Shown in pieces: positions 46,851 to 57,894 of a DNA stretch of 64,000 bases. This stretch comes from an uncultured Eudoraea sp. (lineage in GTDB: Bacteria > Bacteroidota > Bacteroidia > Flavobacteriales > Flavobacteriaceae), in the NCBI RefSeq assembly GCF_947490415.1, contig NZ_CANLGX010000003.1, forward strand, positions 579,821 through 643,820, read 5' to 3'. Below the pieces are notes generated by a model, which was given only the letters and a program-made list of their open reading frames with translations, was not told where the DNA came from and did no database searches. The translations under genes were made by a program, and so were the position numbers. Within the stretch, counting starts at the first letter, position 1; each line of letters begins with the position of its first letter.

Positions 46851-47744
46851 TTAATATGTTATTTCATCCCAGGTGGTGGAATAAAATGGAGCTACTTTAT
46901 TTAAGGTCTCTTTTAGGGCAACAATATCTACTTTAGGCCCATCGGAAAATATGTCTTGTATTTCCTCAGATTTGGCATCAAAGAAAGTTTGTATTAAAAA
47001 TGCGTTAGGTCTTCTTTGAGTTAAAGTCTCAAACAACCTCATAGAGCCTGCTATCACTTGCTTGCCAGTGCTATTATTGTCCCCTAAAATATCTAGCCCC
47101 TTTCGGTGATAATTGTACATGGCAATTCTATATTCTCTAAAAGTATTTGATAAGAGGTTATCTACCAACACAAATCGTGTCCTGTTATCCGAAGCTGTTT
47201 GGCTCCAGCCCGAAAAACTACTGCCTTGGGCCTGGGTCACAATTTGCTGTGCTTCTTTGTAAAATTCGGTGCCACCCTCCAGTGCAAAAGTATCTGCGTC
47301 CAGACCGAGTATTATGTATACATAATAGGAGATAACGCCAACCAAATTAGAATCAAAAACATTCGGGTTATAAACCAAAGGTTCAAACTCTATATATCTA
47401 AAATTGAACTGGTTGTCCTTATAATTAAAAATAGGGCTTTCATAAGAGGTGTTAAATACGGGACGAGAAGACTGAATCTGAATATTTGCACTAAATCTGT
47501 CAGATGCGTAGTCCGTTACTGTAATAAACATCCTGGCATTAACCTTCTCATTTTCATTGTATACCCTATTCGTCCATTGGCTTTTATTGACAAAATCATT
47601 CAATGCACGTTCCAAAGTTCCAAATATTTGTCTATTTGTCTGGTTTACCTGATCTGCATTAACTGTAATTGTACAATTAAGTTCCTGGGCACTGATATAA
47701 TTAGCACAAAGAAGGCTAAATAGGAGAATTAAAAAATTACGCAT
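46851..47744 (-). CDS. DUF4835 exported protein
   Basis: 297 residues with a signal peptide (about 1-19, cleavage near AQE). The mature part (LNCTITVNADQVNQTNRQIFGTLERALNDFVNKSQW) matches the Bacteroidota DUF4835 family. Its role is unknown but its conserved position beside recN and coaBC suggests an envelope function. It overlaps coaBC by 8 bases, so the two are translationally close. Confidence 0.9.
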   Translation of the reverse strand: MRNFLILLFSLLCANYISAQELNCTITVNADQVNQTNRQIFGTLERALNDFVNKSQWTNRVYNENEKVNARMFITVTDYASDRFSANIQIQSSRPVFNTSYESPIFNYKDNQFNFRYIEFEPLVYNPNVFDSNLVGVISYYVYIILGLDADTFALEGGTEFYKEAQQIVTQAQGSSFSGWSQTASDNRTRFVLVDNLLSNTFREYRIAMYNYHRKGLDILGDNNSTGKQVIAGSMRLFETLTQRRPNAFLIQTFFDAKSEEIQDIFSDGPKVDIVALKETLNKVAPFYSTTWDEITY

Positions 47745-48942
47745 GACCCTTGCTGATGATTTCGTTCAATATGTCTAAGGCTACTTCAGCCTTATTCTTA
47801 ACTTCAAACGTTTTTATCTCTAAATTCTTATCTATAAATGTTATTTTGTTTGTTGTTTTCCCGAACCCGGCATCTTCGTCATTAAGTGAATTCAGAACAA
47901 TGGCATCTAAGTTCTTTTTTATTAATTTCTTTTTGGCATTCTCAAGCTCGTTTTCAGTCTCCAATGCAAAGCCCACTAAATATTGATCCTTCTTCTGATC
48001 TCCCATTGATAATAGAATATCTTTATTTTTAACAAAATCAATTTGAAGGGTTTCAGATTCTTTTTTTATTTTTTGTTCGGATACCTTACTTGGCCTGTAA
48101 TCAGATACTGCAGCAGCACATATAGCAATATCGCATTCTTTATAATACTTATGAACGGCATTAAACATTTCCTGAGCAGATACCACCCGAATTATTTCTA
48201 TGGCCGGGTTATCCAGTATTAAATGGGAAGGACCTGATACCAACACAATTTCTCCCCCAAGTCTGGCAGCTGCTTTCGCTAATTCAAACCCCATAAGACC
48301 CGAGGAATAATTGCCTACGAACCGCACAGGGTCTATGGCTTCGTATGTGGGTCCGGCTGTAATCAACAGCTTTTTCCCTTTTAGTGGCAAGTTACTGGAA
48401 AGATATTCCTGCATAAACTGCACAATATCTTCTGGTTCTGCCATACGTCCTTCCCCAAATAATCCGCTTGCCAATTCACCTTTACCTGCTGGAATCATGA
48501 TATTACCAAAAGTCTGTAATTTTTTCAGACTCGCTATTGTTGTTGGATGTTTATACATATCAAGATCCATTGCCGGAGCAAAGAATACCGGGCATTTAGC
48601 GGAGAGGTAGGTTGCCAGCAATAAATTATCGCAGGTACCACTTGCCATTTTGCTCAGGGTATTGGCTGTAGCCGGAGCAATAAGCATTATATCAGCCCAC
48701 AAGCCAAGATCAACATGGTTGTTCCAATCCATGCTCGCTTCCTCTTCTTTGATAAAACTGGTAAGTACAGGATTCTTTGATAAGGTAGCTAAGGTAAGAG
48801 GGGTAACAAATGAAAGAGCGCTTTCAGTTAAGATAACCTTAACTTCAGCGCCTGCTTTTATAAACAATCTAACCAGAAAAGTGGTTTTGTAAGCAGCGAT
48901 ACCCCCGGTAATACCTAAAAGGATTTTTTTGCCGCCTAACAT
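47737..48942 (-). CDS. coaBC: Bifunctional phosphopantothenoylcysteine decarboxylase / phosphopantothenate-cysteine ligase
   Basis: Two steps of CoA synthesis: coupling of phosphopantothenate with cysteine and its decarboxylation. 401 residues. The N-terminal flavoprotein domain (CoaC) has GGIAAYKT, APATANTLSKMASGTCDN and the HNHVDLGLWAD-type region. The C-terminal CoaB domain has AGPTYEAIDPVRFVGNYSSG, AVSDYRP and the KKKLIKKNLDAIVLN segment. Together with coaE (41574) this gives two pathway genes in the window. It starts one base after the rpoZ stop. Confidence 0.96.
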   Translation of the reverse strand: MLGGKKILLGITGGIAAYKTTFLVRLFIKAGAEVKVILTESALSFVTPLTLATLSKNPVLTSFIKEEEASMDWNNHVDLGLWADIMLIAPATANTLSKMASGTCDNLLLATYLSAKCPVFFAPAMDLDMYKHPTTIASLKKLQTFGNIMIPAGKGELASGLFGEGRMAEPEDIVQFMQEYLSSNLPLKGKKLLITAGPTYEAIDPVRFVGNYSSGLMGFELAKAAARLGGEIVLVSGPSHLILDNPAIEIIRVVSAQEMFNAVHKYYKECDIAICAAAVSDYRPSKVSEQKIKKESETLQIDFVKNKDILLSMGDQKKDQYLVGFALETENELENAKKKLIKKNLDAIVLNSLNDEDAGFGKTTNKITFIDKNLEIKTFEVKNKAEVALDILNEIISKGHA

Positions 48943-48943
48943 A

Positions 48944-49279
48944 TTACTGCTGGTCTTTCTCTGTATTCCTATAGTAAATTTTATCTTCCAGCCATTCCAA
49001 TACCGCTAAAGCATGTGGTTTGGGAAGTTTTTCATAAAATTTTGAAACTTCAATTTGCTCCTTATTTTCAAATACCTCCTCAAGGCTATCGCTATAAGTT
49101 GCAAATTCTTCAAGCTTTTCCAGAAGTTCCTTTTTAATTTCAGAATTAATCTGGATTGCCCTTTTAGCAGTTATGGATATAGCCTCATAAATGTTATCCG
49201 TCTTTTCATCAAACTCATTTCTGTTGATGGTAACGGTAGATACCGGGGCTTTGGAATTCTTCAAATCGTTCATGTTCAT
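48944..49279 (-). CDS. rpoZ: RNA polymerase omega subunit, Bacteroidota type
   Basis: 111 residues, longer than many omega proteins but typical for this phylum. TVTINRNEFDEKTDNIYEAISITAKRAIQI is the omega helical core that holds beta-prime. Its ATG overlaps the bamD stop (ATGA, minus strand), so BamD and omega are translationally coupled. Function: assembly and stability of RNA polymerase. The second in-frame ATG at 49273 would also be possible. Confidence 0.9.
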   Translation of the reverse strand: MNMNDLKNSKAPVSTVTINRNEFDEKTDNIYEAISITAKRAIQINSEIKKELLEKLEEFATYSDSLEEVFENKEQIEVSKFYEKLPKPHALAVLEWLEDKIYYRNTEKDQQ

Positions 49280-50118
49280 TTTGAAAGGTTTTCTTGTTCG
49301 GAATAATTGTTTAATTGTTCATCTACTTCTTCAATCAAATCATTCGCATCTTCTGCATATTTGGTTTCCGGAAAGTATTTGAACAAATTGTTATATGCCA
49401 TTTTTGCAGCCTCCAGACGCTCTTTTTTGCGATTCTCTGTACTGTTTAAAGCTATATTCGTTGTTGCCTCGATTTTAAGATAAAGCGCCTCCTCGTGATA
49501 AATTGATCCGGGGTTATCTGAAATAAAATTATCTAAGGCCGCTATTGCGGAAACACTATAATCTAAAATATATGACTTTCCAAGTTTTGTAAATTGTTTG
49601 GCAACTTCAAAAGTTTTCTTTTCTTTCTTAGTTGTTAATTCCTTTGCCATAATATTTGCCTCAGCAAAGTACTCAGATTCAGGGTAAAGATTAATAAACA
49701 ACTGCAATTTGGTTAAGGCCTTGTCTGTATCAGTCTGGTCTACAGAATACCTGGGTGAAAGCATATAATAACTTTTAGCTCCAAGGAATGCAGCTTCAGA
49801 GGCCTTATCACTTTTTGGATAGGACTTTAAAAAACGTTCAAACTGATAACCTGCAAAGTTGTAATCCTCAATTTCATAGTAACTCTTAGCAAAAAAGAAC
49901 ATTACCCGCTCTCCCTGTGGTTTACCCACATATCCCGGAGCTATTTGTTCTAATAAGCGATTGGCCTTTTTAAAATCCCCTTCATTATATAGCTTTTCTG
50001 CAAGTTCATACTTTGCCTTAGTATCAGGCTTTTTTAATACCTTCTGGTATTCACCACATGCATTTAAGCTAATACTGATTATGAGTATGTAGAAAAGATT
50101 CTTGGTTCTAAAAAACAT
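49276..50118 (-). CDS. bamD: Outer membrane assembly lipoprotein BamD
   Basis: 280 residues with a lipobox (LNAC at about residues 18-21). Helical TPR units in the mature part (KYELAEKLYNEGDFKKANRLLEQIAPGY, FFFAKSYYEIEDYNFAGYQFERFLKSYPKSDKASEAAFLGA). BamD is the essential lipoprotein of the BAM complex that folds outer membrane proteins. It heads the bamD-rpoZ-coaBC-DUF4835 cluster, with recN behind. The 171-base leader upstream holds no feature that I recognise. Confidence 0.93.
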   Translation of the reverse strand: MFFRTKNLFYILIISISLNACGEYQKVLKKPDTKAKYELAEKLYNEGDFKKANRLLEQIAPGYVGKPQGERVMFFFAKSYYEIEDYNFAGYQFERFLKSYPKSDKASEAAFLGAKSYYMLSPRYSVDQTDTDKALTKLQLFINLYPESEYFAEANIMAKELTTKKEKKTFEVAKQFTKLGKSYILDYSVSAIAALDNFISDNPGSIYHEEALYLKIEATTNIALNSTENRKKERLEAAKMAYNNLFKYFPETKYAEDANDLIEEVDEQLNNYSEQENLSK

Positions 50119-50289
50119 TTTGCAAAATTAGTAATAATTGGCGGAATAAAAAACATTAATTAAGCACTAAGATACTACCTGAAAGGCCATTAAAAAGGAA
50201 TTTTAATGAAGTTTTAACCCAATTTTGGCTTTTTCATTTCTGCAGTACTACGACAAATTGCGGTTTCGAGATAAAATTCGACCATTAAC

Positions 50290-51180
50290 TTAAGCTCTGA
50301 TTTTAGCAAAAGTCCTCATAAACTCATTTATATGCCCTTTTAGTTTTGATGATGCTTCTACCAATGGCAAACGCACTGTTGGTCCACAAATACCATGAGT
50401 TTCCAAAACCGATTTAATCCCTGCGGGATTTCCTTCCTGGAAAATTAATTTCATTCCCTCTATCATGGCATTGTGCAAAGCATAGGCTTCTTTTTCCTTA
50501 CCCTGTAATCCCAGCCTTATCATTCTGGAAAATTCATTTGGAAGACCTTGTCCCAAAACGGAAATAACCCCTACTCCACCTTCTCTAACGGTTGGTAATG
50601 CTGTAAAATCATCACCTGAAATCACCAAAAAATCTGAGGGTAATATATTTATCAATCTTTTCAACTGAGACATATCCCCTGATGCTTCTTTTATTCCAAC
50701 AATATTGGAACAATCATTCGCCAGTCTGAGAACCGTATCCGGTTCAATATTACTTCCAGTTCTGCCAGGCACATTGTATAAAATGAGGGGCTTTTCAGAG
50801 GCTTGTGCCAAAGTTTTATAATGGCGGTAAATTCCCTCCTGAGTAGGCTTATTGTAGTAAGGTGATACGGATAAAACCGCCGCAAAATCCTTAAGATTGG
50901 TTTGAAGTAATTCCTCAGTTAAAAGATGTGTATTATTGCCTCCTATACCAACAACAAGCGGAAGTCTTCCGGCGTTTTCTTCAACTACCACATCAATTAC
51001 CAATTGTTTTTCAGCACTGGTAAGTGTTACAGATTCGCCCGTGGTACCTAATACGACGAGGTAATCAATATTTCCTTCAATGCAAAAATTTACGACGCGT
51101 TTTAAGGCGTCAATGTCAATAGATAAATCAAGATTAAAGGGAGTAATTAATGCAACCCCGGTTCCTAATAAATTTTTCAT
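50290..51180 (-). CDS. dapA: 4-hydroxy-tetrahydrodipicolinate synthase
   Basis: Lysine/diaminopimelate pathway aldolase combining pyruvate and aspartate semialdehyde. The ATG at 51180 (MKNLLGTGVALITPF) gives 296 residues; an in-frame ATG at 51198 overlaps the preceding gene. Motifs: GTTGESVTLT, VSPYYNKPTQEG, ILYNVPGRTG with Tyr, and the Schiff-base lysine in IVGIKEASGD. The 3' end is followed by a 171-base spacer. Seven bases separate it from the DUF6913-like gene upstream. Confidence 0.97.
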   Translation of the reverse strand: MKNLLGTGVALITPFNLDLSIDIDALKRVVNFCIEGNIDYLVVLGTTGESVTLTSAEKQLVIDVVVEENAGRLPLVVGIGGNNTHLLTEELLQTNLKDFAAVLSVSPYYNKPTQEGIYRHYKTLAQASEKPLILYNVPGRTGSNIEPDTVLRLANDCSNIVGIKEASGDMSQLKRLINILPSDFLVISGDDFTALPTVREGGVGVISVLGQGLPNEFSRMIRLGLQGKEKEAYALHNAMIEGMKLIFQEGNPAGIKSVLETHGICGPTVRLPLVEASSKLKGHINEFMRTFAKIRA

Positions 51181-51187
51181 AGTTAAA

Positions 51188-51727
51188 TCAAGCATCAATT
51201 TCGCCCAATACTTTAAGATATTTTTTAAGCTCTTTCTTAAAAGTATTAAAGTCTGTGAGCGATGTCTCTAATATTAGATCATTATATCTTTCGTCTATCT
51301 CCGCAAAACCAACATTAATTCTTGCTCTGGTCTTTATAGACATTAACTGGAGCATTAAATTCTCCTGATTATAATAATTTACCAACATGTCATATTCCCT
51401 GCTCAAAAACTCCAGGGCATAACTGTTCTCTATGGCTCCATGCCAGCCAAGGTCCTTATCTGAAAAAACAGGAGTTGCATAAGGTGAATTCTTATCATAA
51501 TAGCTTTTATAACCAATAATTTTAACCGCATTGGGCCTGAGTTTAAAGTCTTCTACAAATTCATAAAACAATTCCGCATTATCAAATTTATCCAGATCTA
51601 CAATAATGGCAATTGACGTAATACCATTTTTGCGCACAACCGCTTCTGGCGGATTTACAAATTGTTCCTTTAAATATTTTAACCCGGATTTGTATTTAAA
51701 TTTATCTTTGAGTGCCTTTAAAAACAT
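51188..51727 (-). CDS. DUF6913-like small cytosolic protein
   Basis: 179 residues, no signal or membrane segment. It has the conserved pattern KDKFKYKSGLKYLKEQF, ITSIAIIVDLDKFDNAE and GYKSYYDKNSPYATPVFSDKDLGWHG, which I associate with the Bacteroidota DUF6913 family. Role unknown. It is 7 bases upstream of the dapA start on the same strand, suggesting one operon. Confidence 0.75.
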   Translation of the reverse strand: MFLKALKDKFKYKSGLKYLKEQFVNPPEAVVRKNGITSIAIIVDLDKFDNAELFYEFVEDFKLRPNAVKIIGYKSYYDKNSPYATPVFSDKDLGWHGAIENSYALEFLSREYDMLVNYYNQENLMLQLMSIKTRARINVGFAEIDERYNDLILETSLTDFNTFKKELKKYLKVLGEIDA

Positions 51728-51793
51728 GTACCTTTACCTTTAGACAAATGTAATTAATATCCAAGCAACTATGATGCTAAGATAAGAAGGATA

Positions 51794-52558
51794 ATGATTT
51801 TAAAAATACAACATTTTGTTATTTTTGTAACAATTGCTTGTCTCTACGCTTGCAATGACGCACCGAAAAAGCTTAGTAAAATATCTGGTAAGCAGCTGCC
51901 AATAACAGATTCTATAAATGTTACAGATTCAATAGATATTTTTGTAGCTCCCTATCGAAAGCGTGTGAATGAGGTTTTGGATAGTACATTGGCCTTTGCT
52001 CCTTCTCAAATCACAAAGAAAGATGGTAAATACAATACCTCAGCAGGGAACTTAATGGCTGATATTATGCTTAGCGAAGCTAATCCTGTTTTCAAATCGA
52101 GAACCGGACATGAAATAGATTTTGTAATATCAAATTACGGCGGTATTCGAAGTATAATTTCTGAAGGCAAGGTAAGTGCGAGAACGGCTTATGAAGTAAT
52201 GCCATTTGATAATTCAATAGTGGTTGTTGCAATTAAAGGGAAGTCTGTCAGGGATTTGATTTCCTTTTTAATTAACGCAAAAAATCCACATCCAATAGCA
52301 GGTATACAAATTATTTTGAATAATAACGAAACCCTTAAGGATGTAAATATTCAGGGGTTACCTTTTGATGAAAATAGAACTTATTACGTGGCTACTTCAA
52401 ATTATCTGGCAGACGGAGGTGACGAGATGGGATTTTTCAGGGATGGTCTCAACACGGTTGATTTAAATTATTTGATTAGGAATGCAATGATTGATTATTT
52501 TAAAAAAGTAGATACCCTTACTGCCAAAGTGGACGACCGATTTATAAAAATTGAATAA
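51794..52558 (+). CDS. 5'-nucleotidase C-terminal domain lipoprotein
   Basis: 254 residues, lipobox ACND-type (LYAC at about residues 16-19). The fold is that of the C-terminal substrate-binding domain of UshA/5'-nucleotidase: SNYGGIRSII, EVMPFDNSIVVVAIKGKSVRDLI, and YVATSNYLADGGDEM. It carries no metal-binding catalytic half; that half is encoded by the next gene, whose start codon is one base after the stop of this gene. The two probably act as one enzyme in the envelope. Confidence 0.9.
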   Translation: MILKIQHFVIFVTIACLYACNDAPKKLSKISGKQLPITDSINVTDSIDIFVAPYRKRVNEVLDSTLAFAPSQITKKDGKYNTSAGNLMADIMLSEANPVFKSRTGHEIDFVISNYGGIRSIISEGKVSARTAYEVMPFDNSIVVVAIKGKSVRDLISFLINAKNPHPIAGIQIILNNNETLKDVNIQGLPFDENRTYYVATSNYLADGGDEMGFFRDGLNTVDLNYLIRNAMIDYFKKVDTLTAKVDDRFIKIE

Positions 52559-52559
52559 A

Positions 52560-53471
52560 ATGAAGAGACGGGAATTTGTAACAAATTCATTTGCCAGCAG
52601 CGCATACATAGGCATGGGTGGACTTAGCTTGAATAGTTGTGATTTTCTGAGTTCAAAACGCATTACGATACTGCATACCAATGACGTGCATAGTCATATA
52701 GATCCTTTTCCCAAAGAGCATAATTCGTTTCCGAATATGGGTGGTATTGCCAGAAGAGCCACATTGATTCAAAAAATCCGAGAGGAAAATCCATATACCC
52801 TTTTATTAGATGCCGGAGATATTTTCCAGGGCACCCCTTATTTTAATTTTTATGGTGGAGAATTGGAATTTAAATTGATGAGCATGCTTAAATATGACGC
52901 GGCCACAATTGGCAATCATGACTTTGATAATGGTATTGAAGGCCTTTTAGCCCAGCTGCCATTTGCCAGGTTTAAATTACTCTCGGCCAATTATGACTTT
53001 ACTAATACCGTGATGAATGGCTTCGTAGAAGCCTACAATACATTTATGGTCAATGGCATTAAAATTGGTGTATTTGGATTGGGAATAAAACTTGCAGGCC
53101 TTGTGGGTAAAGAACTTTTTAAAGAGACCGTATATCTTAATCCTATTGAAATTGCACAGGATATGAGTGCTTTATTAAAAAAAGAAGAACAATGTGATTT
53201 GGTTATTTGTTTATCACATTTAGGTTACTCATACGAAGATGATCAAAGGCCAAGTGACTTAAAGCTAGCTGCAAAAACAGATAATATTGATCTTATTATA
53301 GGCGGACATACGCATACATTTTTAGACAAACCCGTAATTAGACAAAATCGTTTAGATAAGTCGGTTTTGGTGAATCAGGTTGGCTGCTATGGAATAAATC
53401 TTGGTAGAATCGATTTTTATTTTGATTCTGAAAGGAATATTCATTCAGAGGGGATTTCTATTACGGTCTAA
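52560..53471 (+). CDS. Metallophosphoesterase half of a split 5'-nucleotidase, Tat-type signal
   Basis: From ATG 52560, 303 residues. The N-terminus has a twin-arginine motif (KRREFVTN) and a lipobox-like SLNSC, so export by Tat is likely. The calcineurin-like metal sites are complete: LHTNDVHSH, DAGDIFQG, GNHDFDNG, and GGHTHTF. It lacks the C-terminal nucleotidase domain. Order relative to the upstream gene is reversed compared with ordinary UshA-type enzymes (N-terminal catalytic then C-terminal). Confidence 0.9.
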   Translation: MKRREFVTNSFASSAYIGMGGLSLNSCDFLSSKRITILHTNDVHSHIDPFPKEHNSFPNMGGIARRATLIQKIREENPYTLLLDAGDIFQGTPYFNFYGGELEFKLMSMLKYDAATIGNHDFDNGIEGLLAQLPFARFKLLSANYDFTNTVMNGFVEAYNTFMVNGIKIGVFGLGIKLAGLVGKELFKETVYLNPIEIAQDMSALLKKEEQCDLVICLSHLGYSYEDDQRPSDLKLAAKTDNIDLIIGGHTHTFLDKPVIRQNRLDKSVLVNQVGCYGINLGRIDFYFDSERNIHSEGISITV

Positions 53472-53502
53472 TCCTTACTAAATCGTTATTTTTCTGAATG
53501 TC

Positions 53503-53949
53503 ATGAAAGTAAATGGCCTGATATGTGAAGGACATGGGGTAGCTTCGGGTAGATCTGATAATCAAAGATACCCGAGGGGAACATTGCGTAAACAACTTCC
53601 TTATTTTAAAGAAAAAGGATTAGATCTGTCTGTCTATTTTTTAGGGACCCTAAATCTGGATATTTCACCTTATCATCATAAAATAGGAAAGCCAAAATAT
53701 TATTTTGAAAGGGTTCAATGGTCTGATTATATCCCACCAGAAAATTTTTACTTTTTTGATGTTATTCTTTTTTTCCGAGATACGGAGTACAAAGGATTAA
53801 TTTATATGCCTGATCCTCTTACCAAGGTTGATCATATTCAGGAACTGACAATCCTGGAGTTAATTCTGCCAAGAATTTCCGGGCTTTCGTATGGTATGAA
53901 GGTTTCTATTGAAATTGTAGATGAACAACTGCAGTTGTTTAAGTTATAG
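53503..53949 (+). CDS. DUF120/RibK-like protein
   Basis: 148 residues, no signal peptide. The pattern GEGHGVASG... followed by LPYFKEKGLDLSVYFLGTLNL and a C-terminal LELILPRISGLSYGMKVSIEI resembles archaeal CTP-dependent riboflavin kinase (DUF120), which has GEG, GTLNL and an LEIIAP-LR-LKDGD end. GTLNL is at about residues 48-52. The match is my reading of conserved motifs and not a database result. If right, it is an unusual member in a bacterium, where RibF is the usual kinase. It lies 31 bases after the metallophosphoesterase gene. Confidence 0.6.
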   Translation: MKVNGLICEGHGVASGRSDNQRYPRGTLRKQLPYFKEKGLDLSVYFLGTLNLDISPYHHKIGKPKYYFERVQWSDYIPPENFYFFDVILFFRDTEYKGLIYMPDPLTKVDHIQELTILELILPRISGLSYGMKVSIEIVDEQLQLFKL

Positions 53950-53975
53950 AAATCCATTCCCATCGGGCTTATGGC

Positions 53976-54299
53976 TTATCCTGACCCATTCGGTACCTGG
54001 CTGTTTAGGACATATTCTACCAAAACTCTGAATTCTTCCAGTAATGTCGAGTTTGGATAGTGCTTTTTTGCTCTTCTGTACCAATAATCGGCGTTGAAGC
54101 GATCCCCTTCCTTGCGATGCAGATAGGCATGTATCCAAGAACCTAAATCAGAAGGGATATCCTGAGCAATATTATGAGATGCAATCCAATCCCCTTTTGC
54201 ATCATGCCAAAGTGCTTGTAATGGTAAAGGCCATAACTCAGATGGATGTTCATTTTGTTGGGTTTTTAAAAATTCCTGGAAACTTCCCGGGGTATTCAT
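53976..54299 (-). CDS. Small conserved hypothetical protein
   Basis: 107 residues, cytosolic, acidic and aromatic. LWHDAKGDWIASHNIAQD, SDLGSWIHAYLHRKEGDRFNADYWYRRA resembles small TPR/Sel1-like units. No known function. It is convergent with the DUF120-like gene (27 bases between stops). Confidence 0.65.
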   Translation of the reverse strand: MNTPGSFQEFLKTQQNEHPSELWPLPLQALWHDAKGDWIASHNIAQDIPSDLGSWIHAYLHRKEGDRFNADYWYRRAKKHYPNSTLLEEFRVLVEYVLNSQVPNGSG

Positions 54300-54434
54300 A
54301 TTGAGCCTTGATAAATTATATAGTTAATTCGGACATTTTTACCCTTGTTTGGTCCTTTTTGATTTGAATTAAAAAGAGAATAAACCGTTCTTGACAATTA
54401 CTATAAAAATAATCTAAAATTTAACACAAGTATT

Positions 54435-55202
54435 ATGAAAAAAACATCAATTTCTTATTTATTAATAGCTGCGTTCCTACTGGGTACAGTAGTAATAACA
54501 ACGGCACAGGAGGCAGACGCCCCGATGTGGGAAACTATTGTATTAACTCCAGATAACACCAAGTTAAAAGTTCTTAGTGCAAACATGAAGGCTCACAATC
54601 AAAAATACCATAAAGAAGGTCCTTACAAGGCTACCGTTTACCACATATCCAGTGGCCCGGATATTGGTAAAATTGTATGGATGATGGGACCACTAAAATA
54701 TGCACACCTTGATTCCAGACCAGCTGCAGGAGGCCATGATGAAGACTGGCGAGATAACGTAATGGCTTATGTAAAGAAAATGGAACACGGAGAATATTGG
54801 AAAGGCGATGTTAAACTATCCAATACAGATATGTTAACTGATGATCCTTCACTCTACCCTATTCAATTTATCAGATATTGGGAAGTTAATCTTGAGCACT
54901 CTCATAACGCAGAGAGTATGTTAACAATTATTAGCAAAACTGTTAAAGCTATGGAAGGTAACAATGCATGGGGTGTTTATTATAACGAATTTAGACAAGG
55001 GTCAAAAATTGGCCGACACATTGCTACTGTAGGCTTTTATAAAAATTGGGCAGAGTTCGATGAAGCGCCTACCTTTAAGAAAACTTTTTCTAAAGTTCAT
55101 GGAGAGGATTCATGGGACGCCTTTGTCCGAAACATGGATCAGGTAATGGATAATAGTTGGGATGAAATATGGGTATACGATAAAGAGCTTAGTGGAGACT
55201 AA
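54435..55202 (+). CDS. Exported protein, unknown function
   Basis: 255 residues with a signal peptide (about 1-24, cleavage after AQE-like site). The mature part has two similar halves (WETIVLTPDNTKLKVLSANMKAHNQKYH / RYWEVNLEHSHNAESMLTIISKTVKAM), the kind of duplication seen in dimeric alpha-beta barrel proteins. Probably periplasmic or secreted. No family can be named with certainty. It is followed by a symmetrical terminator shared with ligA. Confidence 0.75.
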   Translation: MKKTSISYLLIAAFLLGTVVITTAQEADAPMWETIVLTPDNTKLKVLSANMKAHNQKYHKEGPYKATVYHISSGPDIGKIVWMMGPLKYAHLDSRPAAGGHDEDWRDNVMAYVKKMEHGEYWKGDVKLSNTDMLTDDPSLYPIQFIRYWEVNLEHSHNAESMLTIISKTVKAMEGNNAWGVYYNEFRQGSKIGRHIATVGFYKNWAEFDEAPTFKKTFSKVHGEDSWDAFVRNMDQVMDNSWDEIWVYDKELSGD

Positions 55203-55224
55203 TTTTCTGTAAAACACACTTTTT

Positions 55225-55255
55225 AAACCCTCTTTTTCCTCTAAAAAGAGGGTTT
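55225..55255. terminator. Bidirectional terminator between the 54435 gene and ligA
   Basis: AAACCCTCTTTTT pairs with AAAAAGAGGGTTT around a 5-base loop, with T-runs on both outer sides. It serves the convergent 54435 and ligA genes. Confidence 0.88.
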
Positions 55256-57834
<2,579 letters not shown>

Positions 57835-57894
57835 TTCCTAAATGTTCTCCGGACTTTAAAAATATTAAAAAGACAATTAAAATGCATTTTGAAT

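Noticed and set aside
47199-47723. A 174-residue frame opposite the DUF4835 gene.
   Set aside because: It is a shadow of a well-recognised gene on the other strand; it has no signal, motif or promoter of its own.
53944-54138. A 64-residue frame overlapping the 53976-54299 gene.
   Set aside because: It is in another frame of the same strand; the 107-residue protein has a more protein-like sequence and a clear ATG.
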